Assembly: GCA_045591925.1 (NCBI GenBank)
Contig: JAZNTW010000096.1
Location: 62,001-126,000 of the forward strand
Reading direction: 5' to 3'
DNA from: Firm-04 sp045591925
GTDB taxonomy: Bacteria; Bacillota; Clostridia; Oscillospirales; Ruminococcaceae
Length of the DNA stretch: 64,000 nt
Both the position numbers and the translations under genes were made by a program. The notes beneath the pieces are model-generated. The model had not been told where the DNA came from and made no database searches. It worked only from the letters and a program-made list of their open reading frames with translations. This document shows, piece after piece, positions 8,031 through 16,494 of the stretch (position 1 is the stretch's first letter; each line of letters begins with the position of its first letter).

Positions 8031-9380
8031 ATGAGAACAATTTTATTTGAAACCGAACGCCTGTCTGTCGGCAGATTCGTTCCGGAGGATCATGAAGCGC
8101 TCGCAGAGATTTTAACAGACCCCGAAGTGACCTTTTTTGAGCCGTATCCAACATTCACACGAGAGGAATGCGTACAAGAGGCAATTCATTTTTCCAAAAG
8201 CAATGAATTTTTTGCCGTCCTGTATAACGATACAGTCATCGGGAAAATCAGTTTTTCTAAGCAGCAGGCCGATTCCTATTCAATCTGCTGCACATTCGGC
8301 GCTGCCTATCAGAACAAAGGATTTGCTGCGGAGAGTATTCGCGGCTTTCTGGAATATGCGTTTTCGGAATGGAATGTACGCAGAGTGTTCGCTGAAATCA
8401 ACACCGCAAACAGCAAATCCGTTCGCCTCGCAGAATGGCTCGGGATGCGGCGCGAAGCAGAACATTGGGCGCTCTATCCCGATAAGAATATCCCCTCGCT
8501 CTATCATAATTTTTACATCTATGCTATGTTAAAGCAAGAATTCATTCGGAATGCCGCCCCATCCATCAAGAAAAAGAATGTATCTCTGTCACCGGACGAG
8601 CTGCGCGCCGTCACATACTATGAGGGCGATATTGCCGAAGCTGACCGCAATGATCCATTCTGGGGCGACGAACGGGCGTATCTCACGCTAAACGCGTTGC
8701 TTTATGACAATCTTGCAACAGAGTATGTGCGTGTTCATGAGGGAAAACGGCTCAATCCGGAAATCTCCGCTGATCTCCCACGACTCATCCGGCTCTATGC
8801 CGCACTGCTCTCTGCTGCTGAAAAGGGCATCCAAACCTCGGATGAAAGCTGTTATCGCGTGGAGCGCGCCGTTGATTTTGCGATCTGTCTGGCGCGCGGC
8901 ATGACAAATGCCTTTACCTCGACCTCACGCAGCGCCTTTCTTCCGGCTTATGGCGATAAGCAGAGGATTGTCCTGCTTCGCTATCATGCGCCTGCCGGTA
9001 CGCCCCTGATCATCTTCTCAAAATTGCTCAATCAATATCTGAAAGCCGATGAGGATGAAATATTATTGCCGCCGTATCTGCGGTTCGATGCAAAAAAACG
9101 TCCGCTGACAGACGCCGATTGCCGCATCACCGACCAGAACGGCGCACCGCCGGTTGCCGCCTATGACCTTTTCATTCTGCCCAATCAGCATATTTCATTC
9201 TGCACGGAGCAAGCCGCCGCATTGCCAAACATTTATCCGGTAATTGCAAGACTCTACGCGCAAATCCAGCAGGATATTCCGGAAGAACAACTGGTCGCAG
9301 AGGATCGCGCAGCCTATCTGCAATTCAAGCACGCGCTTCGTTGCTGCTTCAAAAATTCCAACTGTACGACCAATATCTGA
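8031..9380 (+). CDS. Fusion of GNAT N-acetyltransferase and ADP-ribosyltransferase-like domain
   Basis: 449 aa. Residues ~1-165 are a GNAT domain close to the RimJ/RimL type (ETERLSVGRF start; acetyl-CoA loop QNKGFAAESI; N.KSVRLAEWLGM). Residues ~180-400 resemble a mono-ADP-ribosyltransferase of the R-S-E class: YRVER as the candidate first-strand Arg, FTSTS (S-T-S ~297-299), then an ExE motif EDE (~341-343) followed by ILLPP. The typical order and spacing of all three motifs is kept, so NAD-dependent transfer is plausible; the target is unknown. No signal peptide is seen, so it likely acts in the cytosol. The start at 8031 is set by GAAAGGA 11 bases upstream; the frame is open to 8007. It probably shares a transcript with recO and ends at the terminator at 9399. 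Confidence 0.75.
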   Translation: MRTILFETERLSVGRFVPEDHEALAEILTDPEVTFFEPYPTFTREECVQEAIHFSKSNEFFAVLYNDTVIGKISFSKQQADSYSICCTFGAAYQNKGFAAESIRGFLEYAFSEWNVRRVFAEINTANSKSVRLAEWLGMRREAEHWALYPDKNIPSLYHNFYIYAMLKQEFIRNAAPSIKKKNVSLSPDELRAVTYYEGDIAEADRNDPFWGDERAYLTLNALLYDNLATEYVRVHEGKRLNPEISADLPRLIRLYAALLSAAEKGIQTSDESCYRVERAVDFAICLARGMTNAFTSTSRSAFLPAYGDKQRIVLLRYHAPAGTPLIIFSKLLNQYLKADEDEILLPPYLRFDAKKRPLTDADCRITDQNGAPPVAAYDLFILPNQHISFCTEQAAALPNIYPVIARLYAQIQQDIPEEQLVAEDRAAYLQFKHALRCCFKNSNCTTNI

Positions 9381-9398
9381 AGCTGTGCAGATATGACA

Positions 9399-9437
9399 AC
9401 ACCACCGTATCAAGCGAGATACGGTGGTGTTTTTTTG
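9399..9437. terminator. Rho-independent terminator after the GNAT-ART gene, probably bidirectional
   Basis: Perfect 13-bp stem ACACCACCGTATC / GATACGGTGGTGT with a 6-base loop, then seven T. It ends the plus-strand transcript and also faces the minus-strand gene ending at 9509. Confidence 0.93.
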
Positions 9438-9508
9438 TAAAGCAAAACCGCTTTCCGAATGAAGAATATCTGCTGCATTTACGGCAGAATCAAAAACCTG
9501 TTCAGAGC

Positions 9509-10123
9509 CTATTCGTCATAATTTTCATACCCATCACGAATACGGTCAATGATACCTTTCAGCATCGCATTATCCCAATCGACTCTGTAATTCCTATAAT
9601 CCCACTCAGGCGCATCTTCAACGTCGATACTCGAATAATAAACCGCAGAATGTCCGTCCTCATCGGTCTTTTTGATTGCTTCAAGCAATTCAAATGCCGG
9701 CATATCGTCAACAATGCCACGACCTGCGCCGTCAAGAATTTTCGGATAGGCACGACCATGACCTCTCGGCATATCGTTGATTTCAATCAGCTCAATCACA
9801 AAAGTCTGGCTGCATCCCAAATCGTAGATCATTTCGAGCGCATCTCCGATTTTCATATTCAGACTGCCGATTTTATGGAAACCGAGAATATCATATCTTT
9901 CATCCTCAGAATATGGCAAATCCTCAAAGCATTCTTCACTCAGAAAATATTTTGTAGCCTTGTATTTCATCTCAAAAAAATGATACGCCATTGTATCAAA
10001 GGTTGCAAGCACCATATAACCCAGTTCGGCGAGCGAATAATTGGAGGATACTGCGGCTGTTCGCCATATTCTATTGCCGCAGTCTGCGTATGTGATTTTG
10101 AATGTGTAAACCTGTGCTGACAT
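9509..10123 (-). CDS. PRiA4 ORF3-like protein
   Basis: 204 aa. YTFKITYADCGNRIWRTAAV at the start, a central ALEMIYDLGCSQTFVIELIE and then YPKILDGAGRGIVDD match the outline of the plasmid pRiA4b ORF3-like family: an 'I.R...v' start, a 'Y.YD.G' strand and the 'YP...dG.g..p.D' turn. Family members are often found on plasmids and mobile elements but are common in Clostridia chromosomes; their function is unknown. The start ATG follows GAAAGGAATTATCAAT. It ends in TAG, which shows that TAG is an ordinary stop in this organism. Confidence 0.65.
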   Translation of the reverse strand: MSAQVYTFKITYADCGNRIWRTAAVSSNYSLAELGYMVLATFDTMAYHFFEMKYKATKYFLSEECFEDLPYSEDERYDILGFHKIGSLNMKIGDALEMIYDLGCSQTFVIELIEINDMPRGHGRAYPKILDGAGRGIVDDMPAFELLEAIKKTDEDGHSAVYYSSIDVEDAPEWDYRNYRVDWDNAMLKGIIDRIRDGYENYDE

Positions 10124-10148
10124 ATTGATAATTCCTTTCTATGCGGCT

Positions 10149-10835
10149 TTACAGCCCGTATTTTTTGTGGATACGCAGGAGCTTGTCGCCAATCGGCTTG
10201 CGCAAAACCAGTAGAAACAGCAGATTCGACAGCGCATACAGACAAGTCATCGGAAATGCTGCGAGCAGTGCCGCACGATAAGCAAGCCACGTAAATTCCC
10301 CGTATGTCCAAATTGTTGTCCAAATATCAAGCAGCATGGAATACGCAACGCCGGATAGGATTCCATAGGCATACAGCAAACACGGCGACTGCCGCAGCCA
10401 CTTTGCCAGCATTCCGGCAAATAAGCCAATCATACCCCACGCAAGCATCTGGAACGGCGTCCACGGTCCCTGCCCCATGATTGCATTGGACAGCACCGCC
10501 GACAACGCGCCAACCAAAAATCCGCCTTCCGCACCCAGATACATCGCAGAGAGAACCGTCAGCGCCGTAATCGGCTTGAAAACCGGCAGCAGCCTCCCAA
10601 GCACCGAAAGCGCGGTCATCACCGAAACCAGTATCATTCTGCGCGTACCGATCTCTCGGCGCTCAAAGCCACTCAGAAACAACAGCAATGCCAGACAAAC
10701 CATCAAAAAACTCACCAAAGCATAATGCTGCGACTGAATCCCCATCGGCAGCAGCAATACAAGCGCCGGCATTACCGCAAACGGCAGTACAATTCGCAGC
10801 AGTTTCCGAAGCCGTTCCGATCGAATCACAAGCAT
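10149..10835 (-). CDS. ECF transporter substrate-specificity (S) component, predicted cobalamin or corrinoid type
   Basis: 228 aa with about six membrane segments. Features of ECF S components include the conserved end-of-helix LSNAIMGQGPWTPFQMLAWG and GMIGLFAGMLA. It is the last gene of an operon whose leader looks like a cobalamin riboswitch and whose other products are EcfT, the ECF ATPases and two DUF4430 proteins, so a cobalamin or precursor substrate is inferred from context. AAGGAGG precedes the ATG at 10835. The ATPase gene ends 18 bp upstream of the ATG. Confidence 0.85.
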   Translation of the reverse strand: MLVIRSERLRKLLRIVLPFAVMPALVLLLPMGIQSQHYALVSFLMVCLALLLFLSGFERREIGTRRMILVSVMTALSVLGRLLPVFKPITALTVLSAMYLGAEGGFLVGALSAVLSNAIMGQGPWTPFQMLAWGMIGLFAGMLAKWLRQSPCLLYAYGILSGVAYSMLLDIWTTIWTYGEFTWLAYRAALLAAFPMTCLYALSNLLFLLVLRKPIGDKLLRIHKKYGL

Positions 10836-10853
10836 ATGTACCTCCTTACGATC

Positions 10854-12491
10854 TCACGGCGTCATTTCGGCAGCTCTGCCAATCACATCTTCAATAGTGA
10901 CAGTCTGATGATAAAACCCGCGCGTAATACGGCTCACCGCTGTCGTATAAAACGCATTTTCCGAGAAAAATCTGGATGGAATATCCGATGAAATCAATGC
11001 GCCACGCGACAAAAATCCGCAGCGATCTGCATGACAAGCCGCAAATTCAATATCATGCGTCACAAGCAAAATCGTCACGCCCTGCACCTGCAATTTGTGC
11101 AGCACATCCGCAAGACGCGCTTTCGACTGCGCATCCAAACCTTTTGTCGGCTCATCGAGCAGAAGCAGCCGCGGCTTCGTCAGCATCACCTTTGCAAGCG
11201 CCAAAAGCTGCTGCTCACCGCCGCTGAGGTCATAGGGATGCTGCTGCATCAGCGGCGACAGGTCAAACGGAAAAACTGCCAGAAGCTCCCGATAATTTTT
11301 ATCCGTCTCCGCAAGCTCCTCCTCTGCCGTATTGCAGAGAAACACCGTTTGCACATCCTGCGGCAGCAGCGATACGCAATTCCGATGCAGACTGCGATGG
11401 TCGTAATCCGAAATTGGTTTTCCGAAGATGCTGACCTTGCCGGCATAGCAGCGCAAAATCCCCGATAATACTGATAATACGGTAGATTTGCCGACACCGT
11501 TTCCGCCTACCAGACAATAGAATTCCCGTTCCCGAACCGAAAAGCTCAGATCCTGCAATATATCTCTGCCCTTGCGCGCATACCGGAAATATGCGCCCGA
11601 TACCGTCACAGCGTCTGCGCCCTGCGTTTGCGGCTCTGATACCGGCTCCGGCTGCGAATGCGCCGGCGGCAGCATCGGCATCATCCATGTCCGTGCCTCA
11701 CAGACAGATAGCGGACAATCGCATTCCGGATGCAGCGCATGATACAATCGAACCGCTGCCGGCATTCCGGCAAGCACAGCCGCATCGGACGGCAGCTTTT
11801 TCAATAAACTGCGCGGTTCGCCCTGCATGACAACCGTTCCCTGCTCCATCCATATCATCTGCGAGCAAAGCGGAATCAGCTCCTCCAGACGATGCTCCGC
11901 AATCAAAATTGTCACGGAAAAATCCTGATTCAGGCGATAAAGCGTGGTCAGAAAATCGGATGCCGCAATCGGGTCAAGCTGCGCAGTCGGTTCATCGAGC
12001 AAAAGCAGACGCGGCTGCATGATCATCACACTTGCCAGATTCAAAAGCTGCTTCTGACCACCCGAAAGCGTTGCCGGATCGTTGTCAAGCAGTGACTCAA
12101 TCCCGAAATAGGACGCGATTTCCGCAATGCGCCGCCGCATAATATCCGGTGGCGTCTGCATATTTTCCAAGCCGAATGCCAATTCATGCCACACTCTGTC
12201 CGTCACAATCTGCTGCTCCGGATGCTGCATCACAAAACCGATTTCCGCTGCGGCTGTCCGTGCATCCAAATCCGCAATCGGCGTTCCAAAAAATACAACG
12301 CTGCCCTGCTGCGTACAAAGCGGCGTCAATTCGCGCTTCAGCATTCGCAGAAGCGTTGTTTTTCCGCAGCCGGTCGCGCCGCATATCACCGCAAAATCGC
12401 CCTGTTCCAAATGAACGGAAATATCCGATAGTATCGGTGTACTGCATTCCGGAAATGTCACCGTCAGATTTCTGACCGCAAGCGCTTCCAT
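10854..12491 (-). CDS. ECF transporter ATPase, two ATP-binding domains in one chain
   Basis: 545 aa. Two complete ABC domains in tandem: Walker A GATGCGKTT (first half) and GGNGVGKST (second half), signature LSGGQKQLLNLA and LSGGEQQLLALA, and Walker B LLLLDEPTAQLD and LLLLDEPTKGLD. This corresponds to EcfA1 and EcfA2 joined by a ~50-residue Pro/Glu-rich linker. It powers the membrane module made of EcfT and the S component. The ATG at 12491 has AAGGAG at the proper distance; the one two codons earlier is too close. Its start lies inside the end of ecfT (28-bp overlap), which suggests coupling. Confidence 0.95.
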   Translation of the reverse strand: MEALAVRNLTVTFPECSTPILSDISVHLEQGDFAVICGATGCGKTTLLRMLKRELTPLCTQQGSVVFFGTPIADLDARTAAAEIGFVMQHPEQQIVTDRVWHELAFGLENMQTPPDIMRRRIAEIASYFGIESLLDNDPATLSGGQKQLLNLASVMIMQPRLLLLDEPTAQLDPIAASDFLTTLYRLNQDFSVTILIAEHRLEELIPLCSQMIWMEQGTVVMQGEPRSLLKKLPSDAAVLAGMPAAVRLYHALHPECDCPLSVCEARTWMMPMLPPAHSQPEPVSEPQTQGADAVTVSGAYFRYARKGRDILQDLSFSVREREFYCLVGGNGVGKSTVLSVLSGILRCYAGKVSIFGKPISDYDHRSLHRNCVSLLPQDVQTVFLCNTAEEELAETDKNYRELLAVFPFDLSPLMQQHPYDLSGGEQQLLALAKVMLTKPRLLLLDEPTKGLDAQSKARLADVLHKLQVQGVTILLVTHDIEFAACHADRCGFLSRGALISSDIPSRFFSENAFYTTAVSRITRGFYHQTVTIEDVIGRAAEMTP

Positions 12492-13342
12492 GTGCATCTC
12501 TCCTTTCCCTCATACATCATAGGCATAGCCGCCAGAATGCCGCTTGCCGCAAGAACCAGATAATACGGAAGCTGCCGCGCTGCCGGTTCACAAATAGGAT
12601 AATATTGCCAATCCATCACGCCTGCCGCCATGCCTGCTATGACCACCGTCGCAAGCAAAACCGATGCGCCCAGCAATGCAATATCCCTTGTATGCCATCG
12701 AAAATATGTGAAGCTGCTGCGTTTTCCGATTCCATAGCCACGCGCGGACATACTGTTTGCCGTGAGGATACCGTTTTCCAACGCCCATGTCAGCAAAATG
12801 GAGAAAACACGCAGCTCCGCACGAATATCGTCAATCAGATGGCCCTCCCGATATAAGCCGATGGCACGCTGTGACTGCCGTATTTTCCGCATCTGCTGCC
12901 GAAACAGGGTCAGATTCCGGATTGCCATCGAAAAAATCAGCGCTAGCTTCGGAGACAAATGCCGGAACAAATAGAATAATTTTTCACTGGTCATCAAATC
13001 CGAAAAGCATCGAAACCAGTAGATCACCGCTGAAAGCCGCACGCCTGTCACCGCGCCGTAAAACAGTGCTTCTGCCGTATAAGCACGCTGATTGATGAAG
13101 AACAAAACGGTTGTCCCGTGCTGATTCCATAGCGGATTGAGCAGCGCAAACAGCATTGGAAGCCCGATTGCGGCGATGTGAAACCCGATGTCCCTGCTGC
13201 CGTTTCGCATGATAAAAAATGCGGCTGCGCAGACCAGTGATAACAAAAGCAAAATCGGCTCCATGCAAAACATGGTGATGCACGCTGTCAGCAGCAGATG
13301 CGCCGTCACCGCTGCCGGATTCATATGTTCAAAGCTCCGCAT
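12464..13342 (-). CDS. ecfT: ECF transporter transmembrane (T) component
   Basis: 292 aa, with 5-6 membrane segments. MRSFEHMNPAAV is the usual beginning of this family ('M.SF...hP') and ELRVFSILLTWALENGILTA with NSMSARGYG gives the conserved A-R-G coupling motif near residue 200 that contacts the ATPases. The start at 13342 is chosen by this N-terminus and GAAGGGCGG upstream; an ATG at 13360 is in frame. It is the membrane scaffold linking the ATPase pair to the S component. Confidence 0.92.
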   Translation of the reverse strand: MRSFEHMNPAAVTAHLLLTACITMFCMEPILLLLSLVCAAAFFIMRNGSRDIGFHIAAIGLPMLFALLNPLWNQHGTTVLFFINQRAYTAEALFYGAVTGVRLSAVIYWFRCFSDLMTSEKLFYLFRHLSPKLALIFSMAIRNLTLFRQQMRKIRQSQRAIGLYREGHLIDDIRAELRVFSILLTWALENGILTANSMSARGYGIGKRSSFTYFRWHTRDIALLGASVLLATVVIAGMAAGVMDWQYYPICEPAARQLPYYLVLAASGILAAMPMMYEGKERCTWKRLRSEI

Positions 13343-13366
13343 TTGCCGCCGCCCTTCCATCAAATT

Positions 13367-15010
13367 TTATAAATCAAGTGTATAATACCAGACAATCCGG
13401 TCGCCGTCCTGCACCGGACACGCGCCGCAGCCAAGCGACATTCGCTCACCATTGACCGTATACGTCCAGCCGGACAAATCGCCGAAATCAAACTCATACA
13501 GCGACGAAATTCCGCGCACATACGCTGTATTCATTACTTCACCCGATACGCCGTCCACCTCAATTTGCAGTTCATACGCTTTCACTGCGTCATACAAAAG
13601 CTCCAGAACCGTTTCCTGCTCTGAAATTGCAAACGCTGTCAGCGGCATGATCACACCGTCAGACGGATAGCCCTCACTGCCGGACAAACCGCAAATCGCG
13701 TCACAGCGAATTTCCATTGTCACCGTACCGCCGCCCGAACGCGCTTCATTTTCATAAAACTGTTCCGGCGTTTCAATTTTGATAAACAGAATCAATGCCA
13801 CCGTAATGACAAAGCCGCAAAGAATCGTCAGATAGGTCTTGGGACTCCGGCGCTTCCGAATCACGCATACCATCGTCATCGCGCCGAAGATAATGCCTGC
13901 CGCCGCAATCAAGGGCAATCGGTACGGATATTGTTCCATTTGAGATTTTGATTCGGCTGGCGTTGCTGTCGTCCGGATTTCTTCGGCTGTACTGCTTGCC
14001 GCAGTCGTCACGCTGGTTGTTTCCTGTTTTTGTGATGCTGAGGCAGGTTGCAGGACAAGCGGCGGCACATCCCCATGAAACAGCAGTAAATTTTGTCCGG
14101 ATTGCTGCAATTCTGCCGCAGTCAGCGCTTCATACACCTGCATGGTTGCCATATCGCTGACTGCACCGCCAAGCGTATGGGAGAATCTGCCGTCCTCGGT
14201 GCGAAATTGCAGAATGCCATCCAGAAGCGTATTGCCGGATGCAATAAAACGCGCGTCCTCCAATGCGTCAATATCGAGCAAAGAAAGCGCGATCCAGACC
14301 TGCGCCGTACTCTCCGGATTTTCCACGCCAAAGCTCTGATACGCACCGCTTGGAAGCTGTACCGAGGATAAAAATGCAATGCCCTCCGAGATTGCAGCGG
14401 ATACAGCTTCCGTATCGCGATACGGGGCAAGCGCCTGCATGACCATCGTGGTAACATCGACATCGCCAACGTCACCCTTGAACGACCATCCGCCGTCCGG
14501 GGCTTGCTTCGTGAGCAATTCGCTGACAGCATCCGCAGCCGTCACCGTTTCAGACGGCACACCGTTGTTGATGAGATGCAGTGCAAATACCCAGCTCATA
14601 ATGCCCATTTTTCCGGCACTCTGTTCCAGCAGCTCGGTACAGACCGCAGGCGGTGTCGGCTCACAAGCTGCAAGCACGAGCGCCATGCGTTCACAGGTCA
14701 CCGCAGCGGCAGGCTGTTCCGCGTCCAGATGCTTCTGCAACGCGGTACAATATGCGGAGAGATCATAGCCGCGCGCAGCAAGCAGCATTGCATACCAATC
14801 TGCCGTACCAAGCCCCGTTTGCGTAGGGAGCGTTTCATCCAGCCAGTTCTGCACATCTCCATCGCTGACCGTTTGCAGCAAATCCTCCGCATATTGTGAC
14901 ACAGACGCATCATATGATGCCGCATGAAGCGGAGCAAGCAGCCGGATACTGCACAATATCATGAACAATACGGTAAATCCGACTGCGTATACACACTTCC
15001 GCTTAATCAT
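13367..15010 (-). CDS. Membrane-anchored transcobalamin-like protein: alpha/alpha barrel plus DUF4430 domain
   Basis: 547 aa. The signal anchor is at residues ~4-28. Residues ~35-310 carry prenyltransferase/squalene-cyclase-type repeats (PDGGWSFKGDVGDVDVTTMV; PSGAYQSFG; STAQVWIALSLL), i.e. an alpha/alpha barrel. A Ser/Thr-rich linker and two hydrophobic helices (~380-425) follow, then a C-terminal DUF4430 domain (~440-547) with LSGWTYTVNG, GACPVQDGDRIVWYYTLDL. Barrel plus DUF4430-type beta domain is the architecture of vertebrate intrinsic factor/transcobalamin, so corrinoid capture for the adjacent ECF importer is inferred. The start overlaps the preceding gene by 8 bp (ATGATTAA), which implies coupling. 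Confidence 0.8.
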   Translation of the reverse strand: MIKRKCVYAVGFTVLFMILCSIRLLAPLHAASYDASVSQYAEDLLQTVSDGDVQNWLDETLPTQTGLGTADWYAMLLAARGYDLSAYCTALQKHLDAEQPAAAVTCERMALVLAACEPTPPAVCTELLEQSAGKMGIMSWVFALHLINNGVPSETVTAADAVSELLTKQAPDGGWSFKGDVGDVDVTTMVMQALAPYRDTEAVSAAISEGIAFLSSVQLPSGAYQSFGVENPESTAQVWIALSLLDIDALEDARFIASGNTLLDGILQFRTEDGRFSHTLGGAVSDMATMQVYEALTAAELQQSGQNLLLFHGDVPPLVLQPASASQKQETTSVTTAASSTAEEIRTTATPAESKSQMEQYPYRLPLIAAAGIIFGAMTMVCVIRKRRSPKTYLTILCGFVITVALILFIKIETPEQFYENEARSGGGTVTMEIRCDAICGLSGSEGYPSDGVIMPLTAFAISEQETVLELLYDAVKAYELQIEVDGVSGEVMNTAYVRGISSLYEFDFGDLSGWTYTVNGERMSLGCGACPVQDGDRIVWYYTLDL

Positions 15011-15878
15011 GACGGCGACGGAGTACATATGCTGTGCCGCCGGCAAACGCCATCGTCAAGGCAAGTGCCGGAATTGCCGCAGATTCGCCGGTTTTGGATG
15101 CCGCGGTCGTTGTGCCGGCAGTTTTCTTTGACGAAGCGGCAGTTGTTCCGGTTGTTTGAACTGCCGTGGTTTCCGCAGCGGAAACTACCACGCGCAATGC
15201 AGTCGGAACCAATATTTGCGTATCGGATACGGCACTGAGAATCTGCTCACCGGTTTGATCAAGCTTTACCTTGACTGTGCCGTTTTCATCGGTCTGATAT
15301 GCGGTTTTTTCGCCGTCAATCGTAATCACTGCACCGGATGCCGGCACAACCGATGTCGAGCCGTCCGCACCAAAGCTGAACTGATTCAGCTTGAGCGTCA
15401 CTTCGTCACCCTGCTTGACATCCTGCAAATCCGTCCGGTCGAAATAGCAATAGCTGTCGCTCCAGTTCTGAGAATCGGCATAGACAAATGCGGCAATGGT
15501 ATCCCCGTCCTTGACCGTTTGGGATAGATCCATTGCAAATTGATGATTGGCATAATAGCCATATGCGCCATCCTCGACGCCCCAGAGCCGATACAGACTC
15601 AGACCGTAATCCGACAGCGCGGAATGATATCCCGATTCCGCGCCGCCCTCAAAATATGCCTCATGTGCAGCGTACAGGGCTTCATCGAGATCAAATTTGC
15701 CATCCTCATTTCGGTCGCTTACCTGAACGGGCTTTGCCGGAACAGTCAGCGTGCCTGCATTGCTGAGTGTGACATTTACTGTGATGGTGTCGGCAGCCGA
15801 AGCGGTCACAGCCGACAGTGCAAGCTGCGTCAGAACAGCAGCCGCAAACAGAATCCTTGTCTTTTTCGTTTTCATCAT
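15003..15878 (-). CDS. Secreted, cell-surface DUF4430-like protein of the B12 uptake operon
   Basis: 291 aa. A signal peptide (basic MMKTKKTR then a hydrophobic core, cut near ASAA) is followed by a domain containing an EF-hand-like calcium loop DRNEDGKFDLDEA (~55-67) and GVEDGAYGYYANHQF...VKDGDTIAAFVY (~110-150), which resembles the GYYvN...DGD.I pattern of DUF4430. A second small beta domain and a Thr/Ala/Lys linker lead to a C-terminal hydrophobic segment and RRRHD tail, as in wall-anchored proteins, but no LPxTG is visible. GGAGG precedes the ATG. Likely corrinoid binding at the surface (inference from context). Confidence 0.75.
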   Translation of the reverse strand: MMKTKKTRILFAAAVLTQLALSAVTASAADTITVNVTLSNAGTLTVPAKPVQVSDRNEDGKFDLDEALYAAHEAYFEGGAESGYHSALSDYGLSLYRLWGVEDGAYGYYANHQFAMDLSQTVKDGDTIAAFVYADSQNWSDSYCYFDRTDLQDVKQGDEVTLKLNQFSFGADGSTSVVPASGAVITIDGEKTAYQTDENGTVKVKLDQTGEQILSAVSDTQILVPTALRVVVSAAETTAVQTTGTTAASSKKTAGTTTAASKTGESAAIPALALTMAFAGGTAYVLRRRHD

Positions 15879-16186
15879 ACGTTTCCTCCATGCGATTCGG
15901 ACGAAATACAGCCATTATTTCGTCTTTGGATTTTTTCAGCAGTGCGTCTTTGTTTGCTGCGAATCCGCTTTTCAAGCTGCTTTTGTGCAGATGCCGGACT
16001 GCGCGGCGGCTTCAGACCAGCCGCTTCCAATGCGCGCGGAAATGCACCGAGATGCGCCTTGATCTGAACGATTTCCTGTTCGGAAAAATCACTGCGCTGC
16101 GGCAATCTATCCACGCCGTTTTCGCGCAGCATCGCTTGCTTTTCCCGAAGCAGACAAATTGCATATTCTTTTCCGGTTTGCTCCAT
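15875..16186 (-). CDS. Small basic protein leading the B12 operon, possibly nucleic-acid-binding
   Basis: 103 aa from the ATG at 16186, which has AAAGGAG nearby; the frame is open to 16231 but that part lies in the terminator. RLPQRSDFSE...HLGAFPRALEAAGLKPP (~26-60) resembles the 'FGsw..AleaAGl' helical repeat of homing-endonuclease-associated and similar DNA-binding proteins; the tail (~62-90) is rich in Lys and Arg. The stop overlaps the next start (ATGA). It is the first gene after the riboswitch. Role unknown; a regulator or simply a passenger are both possible. Confidence 0.6.
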   Translation of the reverse strand: MEQTGKEYAICLLREKQAMLRENGVDRLPQRSDFSEQEIVQIKAHLGAFPRALEAAGLKPPRSPASAQKQLEKRIRSKQRRTAEKIQRRNNGCISSESHGGNV

Positions 16187-16206
16187 GAGCAGCACTCCTT
16201 TCGGTA

Positions 16207-16256
16207 AATAAAAAATGCGCAGCTTTCTCACTCCGGCAGAGCAGAAAGACGCGCAT
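16207..16256 (-). terminator. Leader terminator between the cobalamin aptamer and the first gene
   Basis: On the minus strand ATGCGC...TTCT.CTC is complementary to GAG.AGAA...GCGCAT and is followed by TTTTTTAT. It sits about 20 bases before the start codon at 16186 and directly before its ribosome site, the usual place for a riboswitch-controlled terminator. Confidence 0.8.
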
Positions 16257-16379
16257 CACAAGAAAGCCCTACCGATCCGACGCAAAACATCGAGCGTCTG
16301 ATATCGTGGGGCTATCCGGCAGTGCATTTTTCATACCCAAAAATGTGAACGCGGTATTCCGCTGTTCCGACCGCTGACT

Positions 16380-16472
16380 GTATACAGTGAGTAATCCGGC
16401 TTTCACGGTAATGGCGGTTGCGGCGGATTTTCACCGCGCTTCCCTCTGATTCGCTGCTGCGAAACTGTATAC
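16380..16472 (-). ncRNA. Cobalamin riboswitch aptamer (compact variant)
   Basis: Read on the minus strand. A perfect closing stem GTATACAG / CTGTATAC (16465-16472 with 16380-16387) encloses GAGGGAAGCGCGGTGAAAAT, then CCGCCGCAACCGCC, TTACCGTGA and AAGCCGGATTACTCAC. GGGAA, GGTGAAAATCC, GC..CCGCC and the B12-box-like AAGCCGGATTAC are in the order of the cobalamin riboswitch core. At ~93 nt it lacks the long peripheral arm of many class I members, so it is called a compact variant. Downstream genes form a B12 uptake operon, which supports the assignment. Confidence 0.8.
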
Positions 16473-16494
16473 CTCAATATAAAATTGTAAATCA

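Noticed and set aside
15680..15720. Dockerin (cellulosome) module in the DUF4430-like protein
   Set aside because: Only one EF-hand-like loop is present and the paired repeat of a dockerin is missing.
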